Source: Nocardia asteroides (GTDB taxonomy: Bacteria; Actinomycetota; Actinomycetes; Mycobacteriales; Mycobacteriaceae). Taken from it: a stretch of DNA of 64,000 nt. Under the pieces are notes generated by a model. It was not told where the DNA came from, did no database searches, and was given only the letters and a program-made list of their open reading frames with translations. Positions 1-8,040 of the stretch are shown one piece after another; the first letter of the stretch is position 1; the number at the start of each line of letters is the position of its first letter. Both the position numbers and the translations under genes were made by a program. The DNA lies in contig NZ_LR134352.1 of NCBI RefSeq assembly GCF_900637185.1, positions 6,252,001 to 6,316,000 of the forward strand, written 5' to 3'.

Positions 1-552
1 GACCACCACGATCCGCTTGCCGCGCATATCGATCGGATCGAACGGGTCGTTGTAGGCGTGACTGTGCATCAGCACACCGTCGAATTCGCCCGGGTAGTCG
101 GGGAATCGGGGATTCCAGTGGTGGCCGTTGCAGACGATCAGCGCGTCGAAGACCTCGGTGTCGCCTGCCTGCGTGGTGACGTGCCAGAGGCCGTCCTCGT
201 CGCGTTCGGCGGCGGTGACCAGGCTGTCGAAGCGGATGTGCGCACGCAGGCCGAAATGCTCGACGTAGTCCTTGAAGTACTGCAGCAACTGGGAATGGTG
301 CGGGAAATGCGGCCATTCCTCGGGCGCGGGGAAGTCCTCGAACTGGAGGCGATATTTCGAGGTGTCGATGTGCAGGCTCTGATAGCAGGCCGACATCCCG
401 TTGGGGTTCTTGTAGTACCAGTTGCCGCCGACCTCGTCGGAGGCCTCGTAGCAGACGAACGGGATGCCGTTCTCGGCCAGCCTCTTGGCGACGGTGATAC
501 CCGAAGGTCCGGCGCCGATGACGCAGACCCTGGGCAATTCGCGTGTATCCAT
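1..552 (-). CDS. Flavin-containing monooxygenase, N-terminal part (cut by window edge)
   Basis: The visible 184 codons are the N-terminal part of an FAD- and NAD(P)H-dependent monooxygenase of the FMO/Baeyer-Villiger group. The protein opens with a Rossmann nucleotide-binding motif, VIGAGPSGITVAKRLAE at residues 11-27, followed by an acidic end of the second strand (YEASDEVGGNW), which is typical for the FAD site of this family. The start is the ATG at 552 because the FAD motif follows directly, as in family members. The C-terminal half lies outside the window, so the substrate cannot be guessed. It is divergent from a TetR gene 115 bp away, which is probably its regulator. Family assignment is firm, function is not. 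Confidence 0.88.
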   Translation of the reverse strand, partial: MDTRELPRVCVIGAGPSGITVAKRLAENGIPFVCYEASDEVGGNWYYKNPNGMSACYQSLHIDTSKYRLQFEDFPAPEEWPHFPHHSQLLQYFKDYVEHFGLRAHIRFDSLVTAAERDEDGLWHVTTQAGDTEVFDALIVCNGHHWNPRFPDYPGEFDGVLMHSHAYNDPFDPIDMRGKRIVVV

Positions 553-621
553 GCACAACTCCTGAACGGCTCGATCGACGGTGACCCAGCCGAGTGACGT
601 GAAGCACAGCGTAGCGTCTCG

Positions 622-638
622 CTGGACATCATGTCTAG
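622..638. promoter_or_regulatory. Palindromic operator between monooxygenase and TetR gene
   Basis: GACATCATGTC (625-635) is a perfect palindrome around a central base; extended to 622-638 it has one mismatched pair. It lies in the 115-bp space between the divergent genes and overlaps the expected -35 region of the TetR gene, whose -10 box TAGGAT is at 656-661. Position and symmetry suit a TetR-family operator; binding by the neighbouring TetR protein is an inference. Confidence 0.45.
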
Positions 639-667
639 TGAATGATCGGATCGTCTAGGATGAAGCC

Positions 668-1294
668 ATGCCGACCGAATCCAGTGGCCGCCGCGGCTCG
701 CTGCGCGAGGAACAGAAGCGCCTCACCCGGGCCAGGATCGTGGACACCGCGCGCTCGCTGTTCGAGACCCAGGGCTACTCCGATGTCCGCGTCGACGACA
801 TCGTCGCCGCCGTCGGCTGCAGCCGGGCGACCTTCTACCTGCACTTCACCAGCAAGGGCGAGGTGCTGCGGGCGATCGCCAACGAGGGCACACTGACCAG
901 CGTCCGCGAGTTCTACGCCGACCTGGACCGGGTGCTCACCACCGGATCCCGGGAGGCGTTCGCGGAGTGGATGACCCGCGCGATCTACTGGTTCCTCACC
1001 AACAAGGACATGCTCCCGGCCTGGGACGAGGCCACCGCACTGGAACCGGAGTTCCGGGCCGTGGCGCGTGAGGGCATCATGACGCTGGCCGACAGCATGC
1101 CCGCCTACCTCGCCCGCTGGCCCGAACCGCGCCGCGACGAGGCCAGGCTGCGGATAGAGCTGCTCGTCGCCCAGCTCGAGCGGTTCTTCACCCGGTGGGC
1201 CATGCAGGGCACCATCGAGGTCACCGCGGAGAAGGCCGCCGCCGTGCTCACCGACGTCTGGTATCCCGCGCTGCAGGCCCCGGCGGGCGACTAG
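668..1294 (+). CDS. TetR/AcrR family transcriptional regulator
   Basis: A 208-residue TetR-family repressor. The N-terminal helix-turn-helix is clear at about residues 17-62 (RARIVDTARSLFETQGYSD, then VDDIVAAVGCSRATFYLHF), with the usual Y-x-H-F end of the recognition helix. The C-terminal ligand domain (from about residue 70) is too variable to name an effector. The start ATG at 668 sits 6 nt after TAGGAT (656-661), which suggests a leaderless transcript. It is divergent from the flavin monooxygenase and probably controls it through the palindrome at 622-638. It ends 3 bp from the convergent membrane-protein gene. Confidence 0.93.
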   Translation: MPTESSGRRGSLREEQKRLTRARIVDTARSLFETQGYSDVRVDDIVAAVGCSRATFYLHFTSKGEVLRAIANEGTLTSVREFYADLDRVLTTGSREAFAEWMTRAIYWFLTNKDMLPAWDEATALEPEFRAVAREGIMTLADSMPAYLARWPEPRRDEARLRIELLVAQLERFFTRWAMQGTIEVTAEKAAAVLTDVWYPALQAPAGD

Positions 1295-1297
1295 GCG

Positions 1298-1924
1298 CTA
1301 CCCGGTGGGCCAGCCGCCGTTGCGTTTGCGCTGGTCCGCCTTGCGGTCGTCGTCACCGGCGAGGTGCTCGATGCCGAGCTTCTCGGCGAACAGATGCCGC
1401 TGGGTGATCCAGCCCAGCACCGAGAGCCCGATCCAGGCCAGGGTGGAGGTGATCTGCTGCCAGCCCTGCTCGGGTTCGCGCAGGAACGCCAGCGAGTCGT
1501 CCATCCGGCCCAGGCCCGCCAGCACCATGCCCGCGCCGCCGATGGAGGTGAGCCACAGCAGCGCGCGGGCGCGGAAGCGCTGCGCCAGGAAGGCGCCGGC
1601 CACGCACATCGCCAGCGCGACGATCATGCTCAGCGCGACGTTCTTGTCCCCCGGCTGCAACACGGTGGCCAGCTTGGCGCCGATCATCGCGCCGGTCAGG
1701 CCGCCGATGAAATACGACGCGAACCGGAACACCAGCGAGGTCACCACCCACGCCGAGATCGCGCCGATCAGCGCCACCAGCAGCAACCACCAGAAGGTGG
1801 CGTTGAACAGATCCGCGATCAGCCAGCCCAGGCCGAAGCCGATCGCCAGGATGCCCAGGTGCACCGAGCGGATCCCGTAGAAGCACAGCAGCGCACCGAC
1901 CACCGCGACGACGATGCCGTTCAT
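1298..1924 (-). CDS. Multi-pass membrane protein, DUF4203-like
   Basis: A 208-residue integral membrane protein with about seven hydrophobic segments (first at residues 3-20, last at about 165-180) and a short, charged, lysine/arginine-rich cytoplasmic tail (DDDRKADQRKRNGG). The pattern of short helices with small residues (GALLCFYGIR, YFIGGLTGAMIGAKLA) resembles the DUF4203/TMEM198-like group. No catalytic motif is visible and the role is unknown. A good Shine-Dalgarno sequence (GGAAGGA) precedes the ATG. It is convergent with the TetR gene and stands alone as a transcription unit. Confidence 0.75.
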   Translation of the reverse strand: MNGIVVAVVGALLCFYGIRSVHLGILAIGFGLGWLIADLFNATFWWLLLVALIGAISAWVVTSLVFRFASYFIGGLTGAMIGAKLATVLQPGDKNVALSMIVALAMCVAGAFLAQRFRARALLWLTSIGGAGMVLAGLGRMDDSLAFLREPEQGWQQITSTLAWIGLSVLGWITQRHLFAEKLGIEHLAGDDDRKADQRKRNGGWPTG

Positions 1925-2042
1925 GGGCGTCCTTCCGACAGGGGTGAGCGCGGACCGAGGCCGACACTAGTTGTCGGGCGCGCGGCGCGGTTCATCCGAA
2001 TCGGGTGAGGCGGACCGCACCGCAACGGCGCAGGATCGCCCC

Positions 2043-2474
2043 ATGGGAACAACACCTGCGCTGGGCCCGGTCGACTTCCTCGTCCTCACCTTTCCCGGCA
2101 CCACCGTCGACGACGCCGTCACCGACGCGCTCGCCGAGGTGGTCGGCAACGGCCTGGTGACGCTGCTCGATCTGATCGTGCTGACGATGGACGAGGCGGG
2201 GGTGGTCACCGAACTCGAGATCGAGGACGACCTCACCGAGGTCGGCCTCACCGGGCTGACCGCCGCCGACATCGACCTGGTCAGCGACGCCGATGTGGAA
2301 GTGGTCCGCACCTCCATGGCACCCGGCAGCACCGCGGCGATCCTGGTCTTCGAACAGACCTGGGCCGCCCGGCTGGCGACCGCGGTGCGCGACAGCCGCG
2401 GCGAGGTGGCCCTGCACGTGCAGGTACCGCGCGATGCCGTCGAGACCGCGGTGGCCGCCGCGGCGACGGCCTAG
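2043..2474 (+). CDS. DUF6325-like protein
   Basis: A 143-residue cytoplasmic protein with the pattern of the DUF6325/DUF1269-like family: an N-terminal strand (GPVDFLVLTFPG), a second strand LLDLIVLTMDEAG, and a late strand AAILVFEQTWAARLATAVRDS that pairs with a helix. Such proteins often occur next to small SHOCT proteins, as here: the next gene begins 12 bp downstream and must be co-transcribed. The ATG at 2043 is chosen because the family pattern begins a few residues later; upstream in-frame sequence is not similar to protein. The molecular role is unknown. Confidence 0.8.
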   Translation: MGTTPALGPVDFLVLTFPGTTVDDAVTDALAEVVGNGLVTLLDLIVLTMDEAGVVTELEIEDDLTEVGLTGLTAADIDLVSDADVEVVRTSMAPGSTAAILVFEQTWAARLATAVRDSRGEVALHVQVPRDAVETAVAAAATA

Positions 2475-2486
2475 GGAGGATTCGAC

Positions 2487-2822
2487 ATGCCGCTACGTAG
2501 AGGTCGCGTCGGGCGACCGGGTCTGCTGGGCACCATCGCCCGCACCGCCGTCGTCGCCGGAACGGCCACCGCCACCTCCAACGCGGTGAACAAACGCGCC
2601 GCCCGCCGCTCGTCGGAGCAGCAGGCCTACGCCGACCAGCAGGCCTATGCCCAGCAGCCGCCACCCCAGCCCGCCTACGCTCCCCCGCCACCGCCGCCGC
2701 AGGCACCGCCCGCCGCACCGGTCGACGTGGTCGCCAAGCTGAAGGAACTGAGCGAACTGCACTCCGCCGGCGCCCTCTCCGACGCCGAATTCGCCGCGGC
2801 CAAGGCCCAGTTGCTCGGCTGA
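2487..2822 (+). CDS. SHOCT-domain protein with proline/tyrosine-rich linker
   Basis: A 111-residue protein with three parts: a basic N-terminus (residues 1-40, MPLRRGRVGRPG...NKRAARRS), a low-complexity linker rich in Gln, Pro, Tyr and Ala (about residues 45-78), and a C-terminal SHOCT domain (about residues 80-111, KLKELSELHSAGALSDAEFAAAKAQLLG). SHOCT domains are short helical C-terminal modules thought to help oligomerisation. It follows the DUF6325-like gene by 12 bp, so both are likely made together. A GGAGG Shine-Dalgarno sequence precedes the ATG. Confidence 0.85.
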   Translation: MPLRRGRVGRPGLLGTIARTAVVAGTATATSNAVNKRAARRSSEQQAYADQQAYAQQPPPQPAYAPPPPPPQAPPAAPVDVVAKLKELSELHSAGALSDAEFAAAKAQLLG

Positions 2823-2834
2823 GCCGCGGCGGCC

Positions 2835-2852
2835 CCCGCGATCGATCGCGGG
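2835..2852. terminator. Palindromic hairpin between convergent genes
   Basis: An 18-bp perfect palindrome (CCCGCG, ATCGAT centre, CGCGGG) fills the 31-bp gap between the SHOCT gene and the convergent gene ending at 2854. No T-run follows. Position suggests a bidirectional stop for transcription. Confidence 0.5.
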
Positions 2853-2853
2853 C

Positions 2854-3345
2854 TCAGGTGCGCGGCACCGGGTGGTCGAGCAGCCGGAGCACGGCGTCGA
2901 GACCGGCGGGAGCGTCGGCGAGGGCGTGACTGGTGAATTCGATGATGGCCAGTTCATGGCGGACGACGTAGTCGAAGAACGCCGCCTCGGCGGTGTCGGC
3001 GTAGTAGTGGGCGAGGCGATGAAACGCGGGCAGGTAGCGGGTGGTCGTTTCCCGGACCGCGCGCAGTTGCAGCCCATAGGGCAACACGTGCAATCCGCTG
3101 CCGCCGATGCGGCCGACGGTGTCGGCGACGGCATTGGTCGACGGAATGGCCGGATGGACGCGTTCGAGGAACGCGCCGACACCGGCCTGGGTGCGGATCT
3201 CCAACTCGTGCAGGGCCTGCCATCCGGCGCGGTGCCGAGGTACGGCGGCGTGGTCGGCAGCGGCGGCGAAGAAGGACGAGCCGAGATCCTCCGATTCGAC
3301 GAGACGTCGGAGATCGGCGGCGATGTCGGTGGGCAACGTTGTCAT
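2854..3345 (-). CDS. Hypothetical protein, mostly helical
   Basis: A 163-residue soluble protein that I do not recognise. It is predicted mostly helical, with several histidine and glutamate residues spaced along helices (ALHELEIRTQAG, FHRLAHYYADTAEAAFFDYVVRHELAIIEFTSHAL). This resembles ferritin-like or haem-oxygenase-like bundles, but no complete metal-binding pair is certain. It begins 4 bp after the stop of the alpha/beta hydrolase gene, so the two are an operon, likely under the TetR protein encoded divergently at 4417. Confidence 0.7.
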   Translation of the reverse strand: MTTLPTDIAADLRRLVESEDLGSSFFAAAADHAAVPRHRAGWQALHELEIRTQAGVGAFLERVHPAIPSTNAVADTVGRIGGSGLHVLPYGLQLRAVRETTTRYLPAFHRLAHYYADTAEAAFFDYVVRHELAIIEFTSHALADAPAGLDAVLRLLDHPVPRT

Positions 3346-3349
3346 GAGA

Positions 3350-4267
3350 TCACCTGGCTCCCGCTGCGGCGGATTCGGAGGAGAGGAACCCGGTCACCGT
3401 TCGATTGAATTCCTCGGGCTGTTCGAGCATCGGCAGGTGCCCGGTGCCGGGCAGGATCACCACCTGCCGCACCGCCGGGTTCCCCGCGGCGAAGCCGTGC
3501 AGATCGGCGGCGGGCGCGATCCGGTCGAGCTCGCCGCCGATCACCAGCGTCGGACGGGTGAGCGACCGCGCGGCGGTGAAGTCGTAGCCGAATCCCTGCC
3601 GCAATGTCGACAGGGTGCCCGAACCGCCGACGCCGGCGAGGAAGTGCGCGAACATCTCCGCGGGGATGTCGTCCGGGCGCGGCACATACGGCGCGAGCGC
3701 CAGCCTGCGCGCCCAGGGTGTCCGAACGATCAGTTCCTTGATCGACGAGGGCAGCGGCACTCCCGCGGTGGCCGCCTCGATCAGGAAACTCACCAGCCCG
3801 GGGTCGCGGCGCAAGGTCGTGATCGGCGCGGCGAACAGCTCCAGCACCGAGGTGATCGGGCCACCGGCCAGCACGATTCGGTCCACCGTGTGCGGCAGGG
3901 TCGTCGCGACCTCGCACGCCACCAGCGTGCCCATCGAGTGCCCCACCACATCGATCCGCTCGACCTCGCATCGGTCCCGCAGGGCGTCGATCACCGCCAC
4001 CGCGTTGCCGATGGTCGCGGCGCGCGGTTTCTCGGAATCGCCGAATCCCGGCAGGTCGACCGCGAGGACCCGGTGCGTGCGCGCCAGCGCCGGGATCGTC
4101 GCGGCCCAGTGCCGCCGACAGCCGCCCAGGCCGTGGACGAGGACGCAGACTCGGTCACCGGCCCCCGCCTGCGTGTACGCGACGCGGCGCCCGTCGACGA
4201 CGAGATCGTGCCGCCGCGGCGCGGTTCGGCGCGCGGATCCGGCGCCGACTGTGGAGTTTCCACCCAT
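3350..4267 (-). CDS. Alpha/beta-fold hydrolase
   Basis: A 305-residue alpha/beta hydrolase. The oxyanion-hole motif is VHGLGGCRRHW, the nucleophile elbow is GHSMG in VVGHSMGTLVAC, the acid is in GGELDRIAP, and the catalytic histidine is in GTGHLPMLEQPEEF near the C-terminus. These place it with esterases, epoxide hydrolases and C-C bond hydrolases; the exact substrate is not readable. The ATG at 4267 is preferred over an in-frame GTG 15 bp upstream because CAGGAG lies 6 nt before the ATG. First gene of an operon with the hypothetical helical protein; a palindromic operator lies about 60 bp upstream. Confidence 0.9.
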   Translation of the reverse strand: MGGNSTVGAGSARRTAPRRHDLVVDGRRVAYTQAGAGDRVCVLVHGLGGCRRHWAATIPALARTHRVLAVDLPGFGDSEKPRAATIGNAVAVIDALRDRCEVERIDVVGHSMGTLVACEVATTLPHTVDRIVLAGGPITSVLELFAAPITTLRRDPGLVSFLIEAATAGVPLPSSIKELIVRTPWARRLALAPYVPRPDDIPAEMFAHFLAGVGGSGTLSTLRQGFGYDFTAARSLTRPTLVIGGELDRIAPAADLHGFAAGNPAVRQVVILPGTGHLPMLEQPEEFNRTVTGFLSSESAAAGAR

Positions 4268-4328
4268 CCCTGACTCCTGCACTCTCGGTGAACCGAAGCG
4301 GCCCCCCAGATGAATGTCACTCGCTGTC

Positions 4329-4343
4329 TGAAAGTGACTTTCA
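4329..4343. promoter_or_regulatory. Perfect 15-bp palindrome, probable TetR operator
   Basis: TGAAAGTGACTTTCA is a perfect palindrome about its central base. It lies between the hydrolase operon and the divergent TetR gene, at the place expected for the -35 region of the hydrolase promoter, about 60 bp before that start. Binding by the neighbouring TetR protein is inferred. Confidence 0.55.
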
Positions 4344-4416
4344 TAGGCTAGCGGCGCTCGGGCCGGGGGCGCAAGAGGTGACCGCCGAGGACCGGGGGCT
4401 CGCGTATCGTTTCGGG

Positions 4417-5055
4417 GTGCCCGATCCCCTCCGCCCGCCGCAGGCGCCCGGTCTGCTGGAGCGCCGCAAGATTCAGGCGATGCTGGAAATCCAGGATGTC
4501 GCCCTGGGGCTGTTCGAGTCCGACGGCTATCGCAAGGTGTCGGTCGAGCAGGTCGCCGCCGCCGCCGGGGTCTCGGCGAGCACGATCTACCGCTACTTCG
4601 GCACCAAGGAACAGCTGGTCGTCTGGGACCACATCGACACTCAGGCCCTCACGATCCTGACCGCGGGCAGCGAGACCGTCACCGCCACCGAGCTGTTGGT
4701 CGCGGTCGCCGCCGTCGCGCCGATGGTCATCGCGGCCCTGGCGCACGCGGGCGAGGAGCAACGCATCCGGCGGCGGGTCCAGCTGATGACCTCCGAGCCC
4801 GAGGTCCGCGCCGGTGAGCTGCTGCAGATCCACGGCCTGGAACACCACATCCGGGAGCTGCTCACCCAGCGGCTCGGGCGTGCCGACATCGACCTGAACA
4901 TCCGCTACGCCGCCGCCCAGGCCGCCTGGGGCTACCTCGCCGCCGTCGATCACTGGGCCGCGACGGGATTCGGCGAGCCGCTGACCGAGGTTCTCCAACG
5001 CGCCACCGATCTCATGATCGAGGCCGTGCGCGCCGTGCTGGACACCGACGGCTGA
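4417..5055 (+). CDS. TetR/AcrR family transcriptional regulator
   Basis: A 212-residue TetR-family protein. The helix-turn-helix covers about residues 15-62 (MLEIQDVALGLFESDGYRKVSVEQVAAAAGVSASTIYRYFGTKEQL, given here in part by its key residues: V-x-Q-V-A-x-x-A-G-V-S and T-I-Y-R-Y-F). The start is the GTG at 4417: it follows TATCGT (4405-4410) by 6 nt, as in leaderless mRNAs, and the HTH begins soon after. An ATG 43 codons upstream would add an unrelated N-terminus. It is divergent from the hydrolase operon and probably represses it. Confidence 0.88.
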   Translation: MPDPLRPPQAPGLLERRKIQAMLEIQDVALGLFESDGYRKVSVEQVAAAAGVSASTIYRYFGTKEQLVVWDHIDTQALTILTAGSETVTATELLVAVAAVAPMVIAALAHAGEEQRIRRRVQLMTSEPEVRAGELLQIHGLEHHIRELLTQRLGRADIDLNIRYAAAQAAWGYLAAVDHWAATGFGEPLTEVLQRATDLMIEAVRAVLDTDG

Positions 5056-5058
5056 CGA

Positions 5059-5106
5059 CCTCGGGCAAAGTCCGGGTCGTCGAGGTAGCCGACGAGTTCG
5101 GCGGCC
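5059..5106 (-). pseudogene. Remnant of an alkyl sulfatase C-terminus
   Basis: On the minus strand these bases read AAELVGYLDDPDFARGR, close to the last residues of the intact sulfatase at 6110-8011 (LAELVGYLDNPDPDFA). At the DNA level 21 bases (5083-5103) are identical to 6150-6170, with weaker similarity on both sides. It has no start and lies directly after the stop of the DUF389 gene. It looks like the leftover tail of a second sulfatase copy, so the DUF389 gene is flanked by a short direct repeat. Confidence 0.6.
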
Positions 5107-6075
5107 CTACTGCCGGACCCGGCCGCCGACGGTGTGCACCACGACGACGTCCGGGTTCCACGGCACCAGATCGTCGACCGCGCGCTGCAGTTCCGACACC
5201 GGCGGCAGCTGTTGTGGACCGAGCACCGAGACGGTGGCGACGTCGTTCTGCAGGGTCACGTTCACCACCTGCGCCCCCGGCTCGTCGCGCAGCCAGTCCC
5301 TGGCGGCGTCGGCGATCTGCCCGGCCCACAGGGTGGACAGCGAATTGAGCACCATCGGAATCGTCACCAGCACCAGAACGGCACCCAGCACGAGGTAGGC
5401 CCGACCGCGACGCGCCGTCGCCGCCTCGGCCTCGGCCGCGTACCCGGCGATCAGCAGCACCGCCGTCGCCGTGATGATCATGGCGACGACATTGGACGCG
5501 AACAGCACGAACGCCCCGAGCGCGAGCGAGGGCGCCCCCGAACCCAGGCACACGCCGACCACACCCAGCGGCGGCACCAGCGAGATCGCGATCGCGACGC
5601 CGGGCAGCACGTCGCCCACGTCGCGGCGGGTGATCGCGACCGCCGCGACCAGGCCGGTGGCCATCGCCGCGGTGAGATCCATCAGCTTCGGTGAGGTGCG
5701 CCCGGTGACCTGCGCGTTCGACAGCACATCCACCGGATTCGGCAGCACCTGGGCGAACACGAAACCCAGCGCGACGACGATCACGACCCCCGACAGCACC
5801 AGGATCACGCTGCGCCCCACCAGCGCCGCGCGGCCGGTGACCACGCCGAGCGCCACCCCGAGAATCGGCACCGACAGCGGCGCGACGATCATCGCGCCGA
5901 TGACCGTCGCGGTGGAATCACCGACGACACCGGAGATCGCGATGACCGCCGACAGCACGAGCATGACCCAGAACGCGGATCGTTTCGCCGTGCTGTCCCC
6001 GACCGACAGATCCAGGCTGCCGGTGAGCTCGTCCAGCGACCTGCGCTGAGCCGGGGGAACCAGGAATCGCAGCAT
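5107..6075 (-). CDS. DUF389 family membrane protein
   Basis: A 322-residue multi-pass membrane protein of the DUF389 group. The region from about residue 35 on holds the characteristic conserved stretch (VLSAVIAISGVVGDSTATVIGAMIVAPLSVPILG), followed by at least six more hydrophobic helices, and then a soluble C-terminal domain of about 80 residues (from about residue 245). The function of the family is not established. The ATG at 6075 is chosen because the family homology begins right after; longer readings run into the sulfatase gene upstream. It follows that gene by 34 bp and may be co-transcribed. Confidence 0.88.
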   Translation of the reverse strand: MLRFLVPPAQRRSLDELTGSLDLSVGDSTAKRSAFWVMLVLSAVIAISGVVGDSTATVIGAMIVAPLSVPILGVALGVVTGRAALVGRSVILVLSGVVIVVALGFVFAQVLPNPVDVLSNAQVTGRTSPKLMDLTAAMATGLVAAVAITRRDVGDVLPGVAIAISLVPPLGVVGVCLGSGAPSLALGAFVLFASNVVAMIITATAVLLIAGYAAEAEAATARRGRAYLVLGAVLVLVTIPMVLNSLSTLWAGQIADAARDWLRDEPGAQVVNVTLQNDVATVSVLGPQQLPPVSELQRAVDDLVPWNPDVVVVHTVGGRVRQ

Positions 6076-6109
6076 CGATGCCCCTTCGTCCTCGGAAGTC
6101 GCGGCGGGA

Positions 6110-8011
6110 TCAGGGGGTGACGATGGCGAAGTCGGGATCCGGATTGTCCAGGTAGCCGACGAGTTCGGCGAGCTTGGTCGGATCACCGTCGACGACGATG
6201 CGGCCGTCGGCGATCAGGTGCGACAGATCCTCGGTACCGAGCAGGGCCGCGCGCAGATTCGCCGTGGTGAGGGTGAAGGTGACGCCGGCGGGCGGCAGGT
6301 CGTCGGTCTCCACGTCGAAGTGCACGAGGACGCCGTTGCGGAGCTCGGTGCGGTGCACGAGGCCGGTGTCGGTGAGGTGCCAGTCGATGACGATGTGCGC
6401 CGACCACGAGCGCGGACCGTCGACGCGCAGCGCAATCGCGTCGAAGACCTGCTCCACGGACAGCTCCGCGGCGATGTCGGGCGAGGCCGCGACGGTCGGG
6501 GTGCCGACCGAACCGTGGCGCAGTTCGTAGGCGCCCATGAGGAAGAAGTTGCGCCAGGTGCCGTTCTCGGAGCCGTAGCCGAGCTGCTCGAAGGTGTCGG
6601 CCTGCAGCGCCTTGGCCTCGGCGTTGTCGGGCTCGGCGAAGATCACGTAGTTCAGCACCTGGGTGACCCAGCGGAAGTCGCCGTCGTCGAAGGCCTTGCG
6701 CGCCTTGCGGACCACCTCGTCCGCGCCGCCCATGAAGTCCAGGTGCCGGACCGCGGCGTCCACCGGGGTGTGCTGCCACAGGTTGGCCGGGTTGCCGTCG
6801 AACCAGCCCATGTACCGCTGGTAGATGGCCTTGACGTTGTGGCTCACCGACCCGTAGTACCCGTGCGTATGCCAGGCCGCCTCGATGGCGGGCGGCAGCT
6901 GGATGTCCTCGGCGATCTCGATTCCGGTGGCGCCCTTGTTCAGCGCGCGCAACGTCTGGTCGTGCAGGTAGCCGTAGAGATCGCGCTGCACGGACAGGAA
7001 TTCGGTGAGCCGCTCGGTGCCCCACGTGGGCCAGTGGTGGGAGGCGAATACGACATCGGCGCGGGCGGCGTAGCGGTTGATCGCCTCGGTGAGGTACTTC
7101 GACCACACGTGCGGATCGCGCACCAGCGCGCCGCGCAGGGTGAGCAGATTGTGCAGGGTGTGGGTGGCGTTCTCGGCCATGCACAGCGCGCGGCGGTCGG
7201 GGAAGTAGAAGTTCATCTCCGAGGGCGCCTCGGTGCCGGGGGTCATCTGGAATTCGATGGCGATGCCGTCGACGGTGACGGCCTGACCGGTGTGGTCGAC
7301 GCGAACGGTCGGCGCGATCAGCGTCGGCGTTCCGGTCGAGGTGGTCGGGCCCAGGCCCGCGCCCACCGAACCCAGTGGGCCACGGGGCAATGCCGCGCCG
7401 TACATGTAGGCGGCCCGGCGCGCCATCGCCGTGCCCGCGTAGACGTTCTCCTCGACCGCGTGCTCGGTGAACCCGGCCGGCGCGATGATCGGGCACCGGC
7501 CCGCGGCGACGTCGTCCTCGGTGGTCACCCCCTTGACGCCGCCGAAATGGTCGATGTGGGAGTGCGAGTAGATCACCCCGACGACCGGGCGATCGCCGCG
7601 ATGCTCGCGATACAGCGCGAGCCCGGCCGCCGCGGTCTCCGCCGAGATCAGCGGGTCGACGACCAGCACGCCGGTCTCACCCTCGACCAGGGTCATATTG
7701 GACAGATCGAGTCCGCGGATCTGGTAGATGCCGTCGGTGACCTCGTACAACCCTTGCAGCGCACAGAGTTTCGACTGCCGCCACAGGCTCGGGTGCACCG
7801 TGGGCGGGCAATCGCCGTCGAGGAAGGCGAACTCGTCGCTGTTCCAGACCACCGCGCCCGCCGCGTCCGTCACCACGCCCGGCGTCAGCGCCGCGACGAA
7901 GCCGCGTTCGGCATCGGCGAAATCCTGGGCGTCGTCGAAGGGCAGTGCGCGCAACGCCCGATCGGCGCCTGCTGCGACCGTGGCCGAGACATCCTGCTGC
8001 TGACTGGTCAT
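6110..8011 (-). CDS. Secondary alkyl sulfatase, MBL fold (SdsA1 type)
   Basis: A 633-residue zinc sulfatase that cleaves alkyl sulfate esters such as dodecyl sulfate. It has the metallo-beta-lactamase signature H-x-H-x-D-H (IYSHSHIDHFGG, about residues 150-161), the family-specific A-E-N-x-T-H-T-L-H-N motif (about residues 277-286) and a third histidine block (ASHHWPTWG). A helical dimerisation domain follows, and the last 130 residues resemble the SCP2-like C-terminal domain. No signal peptide is seen, in contrast to the secreted Pseudomonas enzyme. The ATG at 8011 agrees with the family start. The LAL regulator gene ends 29 bp upstream and probably controls it. Confidence 0.93.
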   Translation of the reverse strand: MTSQQQDVSATVAAGADRALRALPFDDAQDFADAERGFVAALTPGVVTDAAGAVVWNSDEFAFLDGDCPPTVHPSLWRQSKLCALQGLYEVTDGIYQIRGLDLSNMTLVEGETGVLVVDPLISAETAAAGLALYREHRGDRPVVGVIYSHSHIDHFGGVKGVTTEDDVAAGRCPIIAPAGFTEHAVEENVYAGTAMARRAAYMYGAALPRGPLGSVGAGLGPTTSTGTPTLIAPTVRVDHTGQAVTVDGIAIEFQMTPGTEAPSEMNFYFPDRRALCMAENATHTLHNLLTLRGALVRDPHVWSKYLTEAINRYAARADVVFASHHWPTWGTERLTEFLSVQRDLYGYLHDQTLRALNKGATGIEIAEDIQLPPAIEAAWHTHGYYGSVSHNVKAIYQRYMGWFDGNPANLWQHTPVDAAVRHLDFMGGADEVVRKARKAFDDGDFRWVTQVLNYVIFAEPDNAEAKALQADTFEQLGYGSENGTWRNFFLMGAYELRHGSVGTPTVAASPDIAAELSVEQVFDAIALRVDGPRSWSAHIVIDWHLTDTGLVHRTELRNGVLVHFDVETDDLPPAGVTFTLTTANLRAALLGTEDLSHLIADGRIVVDGDPTKLAELVGYLDNPDPDFAIVTP

Positions 8012-8040
8012 GGGGTCCTTCCCACAGGGTGGCGCGACGC

